In this document: positions 47,691-56,295 of the stretch, piece after piece
How the letters are laid out: each line of letters starts with the position of its first letter
Position numbering within the stretch: position 1 is the stretch's first letter
Assembly: GCA_029844215.1 (NCBI GenBank)
Contig: CM056718.1
Coordinates: forward strand, 168,195,396 to 168,259,395
Length of the DNA stretch: 64,000 nt
Direction of reading: 5' to 3'
Source of the DNA: Przewalskia tangutica
Taxonomy: Eukaryota > Streptophyta > Magnoliopsida > Solanales > Solanaceae
The notes under the pieces: generated by a model
Seen by the model: the letters and a program-made list of their open reading frames with translations, nothing else
What the model was told of the DNA's origin: nothing
The model's database searches: none
Program-made: the position numbers and the translations under genes

Positions 47691-47978
47691 ACCGCGGTCC
47701 CTAGTGGATGCACCGCGGTGCAATCCTTCCAGTGAGTCTCCTGCTTCTGTCTCGCAATTAGCATCGCGGTCCCTAGGGGATGCGCCGCGGTGCCTGCCTT
47801 CCAGTGAGTTCCCTATTCTTGCATCGTCTTTAGCACCGCGGTCCTTCGAGGATGCACTGTTGTTCTACCCTTCCAGTGAGTTCACTGTTCCTCCCTCGCC
47901 TTTAGTACCGCGGTCCCTCGAGGATGCACCGCGGTGCCACCCTTCCAGTGAGCAAACCTCAGAACTTGTCACTTCACC
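47691..47978 (+). repeat. Four 72-bp in-frame tandem repeats in Copia C linker
   Basis: ACCGCGGTCC (or ATCGCGGTCC) recurs at 47691, 47763, 47835 and 47907, exactly 72 bp apart. In the frame 47704-48150 each unit reads as 24 residues with core RSL-DAPRC-PSSE. The array lies in the hypervariable linker between integrase and RT. Confidence 0.9.
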
Positions 47979-48092
47979 AATGCCACCACCCAATCACCAA
48001 ATGGAAACTCGTGCCAAACACGGAATTTTCAAACCTAAAGTCCAGTTTAACCTGTCTGTCCAAACCATTTTCCACTCCCAAAGAATCCCAAA

Positions 48093-49625
48093 TTGGCTAA
48101 ACTTGACCCTAAATGGAATGTGGCTATGTCTGAGAAATATAATGTTTTAACTAAGCAACATACTTGGGATCTTATTTCTAGACCAGAGGGGGTGAATGTG
48201 ATCAGATGTTTGTGGCTTTTTCGTCACAAATTCAGAGATAGTGGGGTTTTGAAATGCAACAAGGCTAGACTTATGGCAAACTACAATAATCAGCAGGAGG
48301 ACATTGACTGTGGTGATACTTTTAGTCTGGTTGTTAAACCGGCTATAATTCGTACTGTTCTTAGTATTGCTATGGGTAAAAAGTGGACGATTCATCAGCT
48401 GGATGTCAAGAATGCATTTCTTCATGGGGATTTGAAAGAAATTGTATACATGCATCATCCACATGATTTTGTTCATCATGATGTTCCTCAGTATGTCTGT
48501 CGTCTCATAAAGTCACTCTATGGTCTAAAACATGCACCTCGTGCTTGGTATGACCGTTTTGCCATGTATATTATGCAGATTGGGTTTATTTGCAGCAGGT
48601 GTGACACCTCTCTGTTCATTTTTCATCATGGTAGTGACATTGCTTACTTGTTATTATATGTTGATGACATTGTTCTCACTGCCTCATCTGACAAGTTGAA
48701 AAATGACATTATTGCTCTTCTCAAAACTGAATTTGCTATGACTGATTTGGGCAAGCTGAGTTACTTCTTGGGTATATCAGTTACTAGATCTGCAGATACT
48801 ATGTTCCTGAGTCAGCGTAAGTATGCAGAAGAAATTGTGTTCAGAGCTAAGATGTCGAATTGCAAGGCTATGCCTACTCCTGTTGATTCGAAATCCAAGC
48901 TCAGTGCTTCTGAGGGTGATCCAGTGTCTGATCCTACTCTCTATCGAAGTCTTGCAGGTGCTCTTCAGTACCTCACATTTACCAGGCCCGACATTGCATA
49001 TGTCGTTCAGCAGGTGTGTCTGTTCATGCATGCTCCGAGGGAACCCCATTTTGCTGCTCTTAAGTGTATTATCAGATACATTAAGGGCACTCCTGACCAT
49101 GGGTTGCATCTCTACCCCTCCACTCCGAATAAGTTACTTTCTTACACAAATGCTAATTGGGCAGGGTGCTCGGACACGAGACGCTCTACTTCAGGCTATT
49201 GTGTGTTCTTAGGGGATAATCTTATCTCTTGTTCTGCCAAGCGACAAGCCACGTTATCCCGCTCCAGTGCCGAAGCAGAGTATAGGGGTGTTGCTAATAT
49301 AGTTGCTGAGATCTGTTGGCTCTGGAATCTTCTCTTGGAGCTAAGTTGTCCATTGCGTAAGGCATCTATAGTCTATTGTGATAATATATCTGCTATTTAT
49401 ATGTCTCATAATCCGGTCCAGCATCAGCGGACCAAACATATTGAGATGGATATTCATTTTGTTCGTGAGAAGGTCGCACGTGGTCTTGTCAAAAATCTAC
49501 ATGTACCTTCCTCCTATCAGTATGCAAACATCTTCACAAAGGGACTACCCAGACAACTGTTCACAGACTTCAGATCCAGCCTGAGCATTCGGCCTCCTCC
49601 CGCTCCGTCTGAAGGGGTGTATTAA
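48093..49625 (+). CDS. Copia C reverse transcriptase-RNase H, long open frame
   Basis: 510 codons uninterrupted. The RT part has NPKW-like start AKLDPKWNVAMSEKY, HQLDVKNAFLHGD (residues 101-113), SLYGLKHAPRAWYDRF (141-156) and the catalytic LLLYVDD (186-192). It continues through LGKLSYFLGI and DPTLYRSLAGALQYLTFTRPDIAYVV. RNase H has SYTNANWAGCSDTRRSTSGYCVFLGDNLISC, SSAEAEYRG, YCDNISAIYMSHNPVQHQRTKHIEMDIHFVRE and IFTKGLP. The frame ends inside the LTR start (GVY stop). Some key positions look altered (for example SYTNANWAG where SDADWAG is usual; MANYNNQQED where VARGxxQxxG is usual). Since gag, protease and integrase are broken it would not be autonomous. Confidence 0.88.
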   Translation: MAKLDPKWNVAMSEKYNVLTKQHTWDLISRPEGVNVIRCLWLFRHKFRDSGVLKCNKARLMANYNNQQEDIDCGDTFSLVVKPAIIRTVLSIAMGKKWTIHQLDVKNAFLHGDLKEIVYMHHPHDFVHHDVPQYVCRLIKSLYGLKHAPRAWYDRFAMYIMQIGFICSRCDTSLFIFHHGSDIAYLLLYVDDIVLTASSDKLKNDIIALLKTEFAMTDLGKLSYFLGISVTRSADTMFLSQRKYAEEIVFRAKMSNCKAMPTPVDSKSKLSASEGDPVSDPTLYRSLAGALQYLTFTRPDIAYVVQQVCLFMHAPREPHFAALKCIIRYIKGTPDHGLHLYPSTPNKLLSYTNANWAGCSDTRRSTSGYCVFLGDNLISCSAKRQATLSRSSAEAEYRGVANIVAEICWLWNLLLELSCPLRKASIVYCDNISAIYMSHNPVQHQRTKHIEMDIHFVREKVARGLVKNLHVPSSYQYANIFTKGLPRQLFTDFRSSLSIRPPPAPSEGVY

Positions 49626-49772
49626 CGAATATTCTTCAAATATTCACAGTATATATTGTATTTATTAGTATCATGTATTTAAGGTAACTTAGGATAGAAT
49701 CACCTTTGTACAACTATATATATTGTGATTAATGAAAGAAATTCCTAAGAGAAATTATTCCAATCTTTTACA
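49618..49772 (+). mobile_element. Copia C 3' LTR
   Basis: Begins TGTATTAACGAATATTC directly after the purine tract GAAGGGG (49611-49617) and ends near CAATCTTTTACA. About 155 bp. There is no matching 5' LTR in the window, so the length is inferred from the TG...CA ends and from the PBS-like text that follows. Confidence 0.65.
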
Positions 49773-49789
49773 TGATATCAAAGTCAGAC
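49773..49789 (+). promoter_or_regulatory. PBS-like sequence after Copia C LTR
   Basis: TGATATCAAAGTCAGAC follows the LTR end with no gap and differs from the common Copia PBS form TGGTATCAAAGCC at few positions. A PBS is expected after a 5' LTR, not a 3' LTR. Confidence 0.45.
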
Positions 49790-49811
49790 TCATTCCAATT
49801 CTTTGTTCACT

Positions 49812-49990
49812 GATGTTGGGCCCCCAACTTATATTATTCACGTTCTAGTTAACAAGGTCTGGACGTGCGAGAGAGTGTTAAGAGAGCCCCACATCGAATA
49901 TGAAATGGAAACATGCACTCTTTATATGGACTTGGACAATCCTCCCCTCATAAGCTAGCTTTTGGGGTTGAGTTATGCATAAGATCCATT
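49812..49990 (+). mobile_element. LTR-like repeat fragment
   Basis: TGTTGGGCCCCCAAC, then GAGAGAGTGTTAAGAGAGCCCCACATCGAATATG, then TTGGACAATCCTCCCCTCATAAGCTAGCTTTTGGGGTTGAGTTA. This wording is frequent in plant genomes as part of LTR or related dispersed repeats. Its boundaries and parent element are not determined. Confidence 0.45.
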
Positions 49991-50400
49991 CTTTACGTTC
50001 TTAATCCAACCAAACCCAGCAATACTAAAAAGAATTGTCTAGCCGTTCAAGAAGTCTGAACCATTAAGCCTTAACCTTGCTTTATTTTCATTTTTAAAAC
50101 CCAAATCCAGTAATTTATTAAAAGCTCACTATTATGTCCATTAGCAATATCCTACCACCATAATCAGTTGTAATGTCCAAGAATGCTGAGTTATATATGA
50201 CATGTCTTGTTTACATATAAACAGACTTCAAAAGATTTCTTAACACAAATACAGAATTTTGGTCGAGATGTAAAAATTTCACGAGAAAATCTATTCGGAT
50301 ACCACTATTTAATTTGTATAAAGTTTCGCACGTCTACAAAATTAAGGCATAACTTAAACAGTGGCACCAAAATCTGATATTTGCGCACTTCAAGCTAACA
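49991..50400. other. Intergenic DNA
   Basis: Nothing recognised. Confidence 0.4.
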
Positions 50401-50602
50401 CATCATTAGGTTTAGACGATTAAAAAGGTGAGTTACTCTCATGTTATGATTTGCTCTCCTTTAGAAAAATCAATTTCTAAGTTCATGTGTAATTAAGCAA
50501 GTACACATATTTGCTTACCCATTTATGATATTGTTGCGACACATCAATCTTTCTCATCATCTATATATAATTATATAGTATGATATGTGCAACAACATTA
50601 AC

Positions 50603-50899
50603 ATGAGGCTTTTAATAACACAACTTCCTCCTCCTCCTCCTCCTTCTTGTTCTTTCAAGGATTGAAACAAATGACGCAACAAGAATTATATTGCAAATAG
50701 TCCTTTATTTCCATCGTCTATGCAACCCCAACCCCTGGCTCAGCGTCCGGCGCCCGAGCCAGGAACTGGCAAGCATCATGTCAATACGGCAAGCAGGATC
50801 ACTAAGAAGAACTTTGCTGGCCGTAAAGATCTTCCTCCTACTAAACAAAACAATGTCCTTTTTGATGCAGCCAAGTCTACTACTCGTGAATTACTATGA
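50603..50899 (+). pseudogene. Single-repeat peptide precursor paralogue, frameshifted
   Basis: A diverged copy of the gene at 54105-55145. ATG 50603 shares frame with the motif half, but that frame has stops at TGA 50663 and 50672. The Leu-rich signal-peptide text and SRIETNDATR are in another phase (codons in register with 50655). The motif half (about 50675-50899) is open and reads APEPGTGKHHVNTASRITKKNF, AGRKDLPP and NNVLFDAAKSTTRELL. It holds only one repeat where the intact gene has five, and its last residues align with NNVLSDVSIATTQQ of that gene. Two compensating indels would explain the structure; sequencing error or an unrecognised intron are alternatives. No long product is predicted as it stands. 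Confidence 0.7.
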
Positions 50900-51144
50900 A
50901 TGTTTTGACAACACGATAACTCATTATTGTACTGCATTTATAATTCAAATACTCTTTGAGAATAATGCGCCTGTACAATATGTTGGTATTGTGGTCTGTG
51001 GATACCCGGAACAATGTTGATTAATTGTCATTTTTTTAATGGTATTTGGAATATATATTGACATGATAAACCCCAATTCTTCTGTCAATGACAATATATT
51101 AATGCTGAATAGTTTTCACATGTTTGCACAATGAACCATACAAA

Positions 51145-51145
<1 letters not shown>
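50900..51145. other. Conserved 3' flank of the peptide paralogue
   Basis: Text such as TTTTGACAACA, TGTTGATTAATTGTC, ATATTTGGAATATATATTGACATGATAAA and CTTCTGTCAATG parallels 55150-55460 behind the intact gene. The duplication therefore covers the 3' region too. Confidence 0.6.

Positions 51146-51184
<39 letters not shown>
51146..51184. repeat. (TA)n microsatellite
   Basis: About 19 uninterrupted AT dinucleotides. Confidence 0.95.
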
Positions 51185-51187
<3 letters not shown>

Positions 51188-52855
51188 TCCTTAAGAATCA
51201 TAGAAGGTGTTTATGCGTAAGCGAATAGATGCATGACACGTGTATGCATATAAAATTTTAACATTTAATCAATTTACTTGCATTTTCACCTTGTCAAATC
51301 ATTTAACTATAGTAAAATTATATATTTGGAATGGAGCTAGGAATCATGGATGAAGAACGCATAGGAGAATCCAGAATTTTAAATTTATGGATTATGAACT
51401 CTAGATAAGATAGCATACAATAATTATTTATACATATTCAGACTTAACAGATTCTTTAACTTAAGTGCTAATTTTGTGTGCAATTGTGAAGTTGTCCTTT
51501 GAGCAGTGTGCGTGTATTGTGAGTGATATGTGTGTGAAAAATGAAAATAAAACGTGAAGGTGCACTCTGTCGGGCGTGTGTCTTGTTTTTTTACTTGAAC
51601 ATCTCAATTAAACTTTGTTTTTAGACACATGAGATAGGATCCGAATGTGTGGTTTAGACATTTTCGCTGACTCGGTCAAATATGTAAAAAATGTGTAACA
51701 CACTCGCCGATAATGTGGTAAAATAGCCAATTAACTTACTACATATCATTTGAGTCCAATAATAGTTAAAAATGAATTATGAGAAAAAGAAAAGAAAAAA
51801 TATTTTTCAACAAAAATAAAATAATTATTTTCTAAACAAACTCCCCATACTTTTCGCCGGAAAACGAATAGATTTTACCGGAAAACATTTTCGGTGAACT
51901 TCTTTAAAAAAAATCAGATCTATTTTCTTTTTTAGGCTGAATTTTTTTGATTTATTTTTCTTTTTTGGGCTGAAATTTTCGATCTATCTCTTTTTTAATA
52001 TTAAGTGGAGAAGAAAAAGAAAAATAATAAACATGAAATAGAAGGAAGAAGAAATAAAAATATATTTTTTTAGCATTCTCACGCGCATGTTTTGTGTGAA
52101 AATCACACAACTTATCACGTCAGCGAAAAGTTTCAAAATGGCACAGTTGAACCCTAACTCAAGTGTCTAAATAGAACATGGTATTGTTGAGATGTATCAG
52201 TGAAAAATCTTGACGACCACAAAGGGTTGACGATGGATTTGACATTTTTCTTATATTATAGTAATCCCTTAAACGATAGAGAAAATAGATTCTTGTTGAT
52301 CTGAATCCTATTTCAAAGCCGCCCAACTACCTTAGACTAGCGCAATTGGTATATCGGTCTATCGCTTGTTGTTTTGCTTTCTTAAATAGTAGTAACTAAC
52401 TAATTTTATATTAAGAAAGTCAAATATTTAGACGATAATTGGAGTATCATTCAGAAACAAAATACTAAAGTCAATAGCTTATTTATAAAAATCTAAATTA
52501 GAAAATATATCTTTTATAAATTTTCTTTTTTCATTTGAAAATGTAAACACAATTTTTACCCTAAATGTGATCCTTTTTTTTCGTTGTAATTTTTAAATTT
52601 TCAAAAGTAAAACTTACTAAAAATAATATTAAAATGTCAAAATTAGTCCTAAAAACATTTAAATGCTAAAATGGTAAAAATCAGGAAGGGTAAAAAGTTA
52701 CGTGTCAACAATCTAAAATTAAAGATGAGTGTAATTGTAATGTATCAAAATGATCAATATCATGTGATTTTATATATGTCAGATTGAATATTGAAATTAA
52801 AGCATCATATGAAAAATGAATTAAAAAAGATCTAGCGGAAATTGGACATCGCATT
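51185..52855. other. Intergenic DNA without recognised features
   Basis: AT-rich. No open frame with domain content and no transposon ends seen. Confidence 0.5.
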
Positions 52856-52864
52856 AGAGTATTA

Positions 52865-53075
52865 ATATATAATGGACTGTATTTTTTATTTTATTTTTAT
52901 TTTTAGTATAGTTCAGGGGAGGTCATCTACTAGATGAGTCTCAAAAATGGCAATTGGAGTGTACTATTTTTAGAAATAATACAGTCCAGTCCGGCTAAAA
53001 ACGTCCACCAAATGTTGTATTATTTTTTATCCAGTGCAGTCCAGCGTAATACAGCGTAACAAACGTGCCCTTAGT
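52865..53075. mobile_element. MITE-like sequence
   Basis: AATGGACTGTATT near 52870, AATACAGTCCAGTCC near 52978, then GTGCAGTCCAGCGTAATACAGCG and ending AACAAACGTGCCCTTAG. The inverted GGACTGTATT/AATACAGTCC pair and the ACAAACG-GCCC end are typical of plant hAT-type MITEs. The left border is not clear. Confidence 0.4.
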
Positions 53076-53384
53076 GAATTCCTAATTTTGCCATTGAAAG
53101 AATTCCTCTATATAATAATTTTCGCTCATATTTTAAAAGGAATCTATTAGTAGCTTCACTTATTTTCTCATCTCCCATGAGTATGTGACCCATTCAAATT
53201 TCTCAAATTTTCTTTGTATTAGCCTATAAAAGTCTATAGTCAAAATCATTTAAAAGAAAAAGAAAAGTTCAAGTCCTAATAACATCTTAAAAGGTTCAAG
53301 GTCTAGCAACATCTAAAAAGGTTCAAGTCCTAGTATAACGAAACATAGGGTCATCTTTGGATCCGTGAGAGATGTGCTACAGCA

Positions 53385-53700
53385 CAGGGGCTCCCGGAAA
53401 ACGAAAAATTTTAGGGCCCCTTTTTCATTATTTATTAAATAGTATTAGTCAGAATTTAATTGGAAGGATCAACTATTGAAAAGGCGATCAAAATGGTTCC
53501 AAACCTCCATAGCAAGCTCACTCTTGATGAAGAGGTGATCAATACTTTATTTATCATGCTCCGAACAGCACAAGCATTTGCTTGCTATGTAAAGGTCCAT
53601 AATTCGCAGATTTTAGCCCAATTAAGGGATCACTTTTACGAATTAAAACAGGACCCCCAAAATGTTTGAGACGGCCTTGACGAAACCGTACTAATAAAAA
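53385..53700 (+). other. Unassigned 69-codon frame in GGGGCCC-bounded segment
   Basis: The frame 53460-53669 reads MEGSTIEKAIKMVPNLHSKL, then DEEVINTLFIMLRTAQAFACYVKVHNSQILAQLRDHFYEL. Composition is less AT-driven than most chance frames here. It lies between CAGGGGCTCCCGG (53387) and ACCCCCAAAATGTTTGAGACGGCC (53652), wording that often marks hAT-type elements. I do not recognise the protein. It may be an exon scrap, a captured fragment or chance. Confidence 0.3.
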
Positions 53701-53978
53701 CCTTTAAATCCAGCAAAATCAAGAATGAATCCTCAAAATACCTAACACTTTTTAGCTTGTGCATGTAAGAAATTAATATGTCTATGGTTAAAAAGGTGAT
53801 TGACTTCAACCTTTTTATTTATTCTTCATTAGACAAATTCAATATTTATATAAGTTCATTTGTTACTCAAAACAGTCAATGGTCAGAGCTTCCACCAACA
53901 AGAAATCTTGCTCCAAGAATAAAGACTTGATTGTTTGTAGAAGTCACATAAAACTTGTTTAGTTTCAGATTTCATGTG

Positions 53979-53986
53979 TATAAATA
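53979..53986 (+). promoter_or_regulatory. TATA box of repeat-peptide gene
   Basis: TATAAATA lies 119 bp upstream of the ATG. The surrounding TTCATGTGTA and TACACATATTTG are present at the paralogue (50482-50513), but there the TATAAA is replaced by AATTAAGCAAG. Confidence 0.65.
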
Positions 53987-54104
53987 CACATATTTGTTTC
54001 ACAACGACACATCAATCTTTCTCATCATCCTCATTTTAGTGCAATTGTGCAATAACAATAATAACTGAAACTTGAAGAAATCAGAAGCTCTAATATATAG
54101 TACC

Positions 54105-55145
54105 ATGAAACCATTCCTCCTCTTTCTTGTTCTTCTTGTTCTTGTTTCAAGGATTGAAAAAAATGAAGCTACAAGAAATCTTGATGAAACTCATCTTCTA
54201 TTGCCATCTTTGCAAACTCGTCCTCCAGTTAAGACTCCAACACCCAATCCAGGAACCGAGGCCAGTGTGAATATGGCAAGTAGGGTTACTCAAAGGAACT
54301 TTGCTGGTCATAAAAGAATTGTTTTTGCTCCTCCTCCTCCTGCTAATGCATACTCTCTTGATCAAACTCATCTTCTCGTACCATCTTTGAAAACTCGTCC
54401 TCCAGTTAAAACTCCAACACCCAATCCAGGAACTGAGGCCAGTGTGAATATGGCAAGCAGGGTTTCTCAAAGAAACTTTGTTGGTCGTAAAGAAGTTTTT
54501 GCTTATTCTCCTCCTCCTACTTATACGTACCCTTTTGATGGAACTCAACCTCTACTATCATCTTTGAAAACGTGTATTCCAGTTAAGACTCCAACACCCA
54601 ATCCAGGAACCGGTGCCAGTGTGAATATGGCAAGCACGGTTACTGAAAGGAACTTTGTTGGTTGTAAAGAAGTTGCTTTTGCTCCTCCTTCTCCTCTTCC
54701 TTTTACTAATGCATACTATCTTCATGAAACTCGTCTTTTATTACCAGCCTTGCAGACCGGCCCTGCAGTTAAGACTCCAACACCCAATCCAGGAACCGGC
54801 AACAGTGTGAATATGGCAAGCAGAATTACTGAAAGGAACTTTGCTGGTCGTAAAGAAGTTGCTTTTGCTTCTCCTCCTCCTCCTCCTCCGCCTCCTACTT
54901 ACGCATACCCTCTTCATGAAAATATTTTATTACCATCCCTGCAAACACATCCTCCAGTTAAGACTCCAACACCCAATCCAGGAACTAGCGGCAGTGTGAC
55001 TATGGCGAGCAGAGTTACTTTCAGAAACTTTGTTGGTCATAAAGAAGTTGATTTTGCTCCTCCTCCACCTCCTCTTCCTTCTACTAATGCATACCCTCGA
55101 AATAATGTCCTTTCTGATGTGTCTATTGCTACTACTCAGCAATAA
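54105..55145 (+). CDS. Secreted five-repeat proline-rich peptide precursor
   Basis: Intronless, 346 residues from ATG 54105; the frame opens upstream but without another ATG. Residues 1-24 are a clear signal peptide (hydrophobic FLLFLVLLVLVS, then charged). Five repeats follow, with PVKTPTPNPGT (fourth copy AVKTPTPNPGT) starting at residues 41, 100, 159, 221 and 284. Each repeat runs: LLxPSLxT, PPVKTPTPNPGT, two or three variable residues, SVNMASRVTxRNF, VGRKEV-F, a Pro-rich stretch (up to 8 Pro), then AYPLxET. The product should enter the secretory pathway; the prolines are candidates for hydroxylation and the K/R residues for processing. No named family fits: it lacks the CEP, CLE, IDA, PIP, systemin and BURP signatures. 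A bHLH gene lies 1.15 kb downstream, convergent. Confidence 0.82.
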   Translation: MKPFLLFLVLLVLVSRIEKNEATRNLDETHLLLPSLQTRPPVKTPTPNPGTEASVNMASRVTQRNFAGHKRIVFAPPPPANAYSLDQTHLLVPSLKTRPPVKTPTPNPGTEASVNMASRVSQRNFVGRKEVFAYSPPPTYTYPFDGTQPLLSSLKTCIPVKTPTPNPGTGASVNMASTVTERNFVGCKEVAFAPPSPLPFTNAYYLHETRLLLPALQTGPAVKTPTPNPGTGNSVNMASRITERNFAGRKEVAFASPPPPPPPPTYAYPLHENILLPSLQTHPPVKTPTPNPGTSGSVTMASRVTFRNFVGHKEVDFAPPPPPLPSTNAYPRNNVLSDVSIATTQQ

Positions 55146-55615
55146 GCTTAGCATGTTTGACAACAAGAACTCCTTATTTGTAGTAGTATTCAATTCATTC
55201 ATACATTTAACAAAGAACAAATCAAGGCTTACATTCTAATAGTTCCGGGGACAATCTCACACAATGTAGATTCAAATTCAATTCTTACTATCGTTTTGTA
55301 TTTGTTGTAAATGCTGCCGCACACCAAAATTTTGTGTATGGCACGGGCCATGTTGGTATGGTGGATATAAAGAAAAATGTTGATCAACTGTCTCTGTTTT
55401 AAGATATTTGGAATTTATTGACATGATAAAGCGCCTTTAATTTCTTCTGGCAATGTCAGTGCTGCATAATTATCAGATGTAATCCCGTAAAATGCAATTT
55501 GAACACTAGTTTAGAGTTGTTACAAGGGCCATAACTGTCAAGTCCATTTGCCTCTCTGGTTTTAACAAACATGGTCAAGCCCAAATCTAAGATACTTCAA
55601 TCCATGGAAAAAGTT
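55146..55615. other. 3' region of repeat-peptide gene
   Basis: Shows similarity to 50900-51110 up to about 55460 (TTTGGAATTTATTGACATGATAAA). The transcript end is not determined. Confidence 0.5.
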
Positions 55616-55679
55616 TATGGGAAAGATTGTGGTTGATATTCTACAGCACCAGGTCATGCCTAACTATAGGGACCAAAGA

Positions 55680-55760
55680 CCCGATGCTTCGATATGTTGC
55701 TCGGACTCTTCAAAAAGTACCATCTGGTGCGCGTCGGATCCTCCGGGCAACATATTTCTT
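55680..55760. mobile_element. Solanaceae MITE fragment
   Basis: ATATGTTGCTCGGACTCTTC, then GGTGCGCGTCGGATCCTCC and GGGCAACATAT match a dispersed foldback repeat known from many Solanaceae sequences. The palindromic partner arm is mostly deleted. Confidence 0.55.
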
Positions 55761-56044
55761 CATATTTATGTAAAGATGCATGTGAAGCCTGGACTAGCAA
55801 AATTACAGGAACTAGAATGCATAGTGGGTATAGAATGGACTGATTTCAGATTCATTCCCTCAAATTAGTAAAGCAGTAAGAAGATATGATATGAACTCAC
55901 AACATAATGCAAACTGAAACAAGCTAGACATTGACGCTCATACACAAATAATCAACAAAAATATAATAGTCTTATCAATCTCATACTACTAATCACCAGT
56001 TAACAAGAATTAACGTGTGTTAACTACAAACAACATACATAGAA

Positions 56045-56115
56045 TGATTGACCTCATCTTGAAACAACTAAATCAGTCGGAAAGAGCAGCTGACAGTTTT
56101 TCCTTCTAATTGTAA
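56045..56115 (-). pseudogene. Duplicated 3' end of the bHLH gene
   Basis: On the minus strand this reads EGKTVSAALSD then a stop, against EKLTAALSK then a stop at the end of the bHLH gene. The flank CATACATAGAATGATTGACC also parallels CATACATAGCATGATTAGACC at 56257-56277. It is a short tandem duplication of the terminal codons and 3' flank with a period of about 235 bp. Confidence 0.75.
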
Positions 56116-56295
56116 GTTTGTAACAGCAGATATGATTCTCGCCAAAACTTAAATATATGATTATACAGTCTGCAAAGTGCAAGGCAAACTTACAAGAGAT
56201 TGATGACCTGGCCACTTTAATATTGATCACCAGCTTGCATTTTACTAAAATAAACATACATAGCATGATTAGACCTTATTCTCAAAACACCTAAA

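Noticed and set aside
54072..54104. Upstream extension of the peptide-precursor frame
   Set aside because: The extension begins with TTG and the first ATG is at 54105, right before the signal peptide. Starting earlier would bury the hydrophobic leader.
54105..55145. Assignment of the repeat gene to CEP, systemin, IDA, PIP or lyciumin/BURP precursors
   Set aside because: The shared PNPG wording is superficial. The terminal His/Asn motifs, the systemin core and the BURP domain are all absent.
55617..55868. 83-codon frame upstream of the bHLH 3' end
   Set aside because: It is partly made of a MITE fragment (CSDSSKSTIWC from the GCTCGGACTCTTC repeat) and has no domain.
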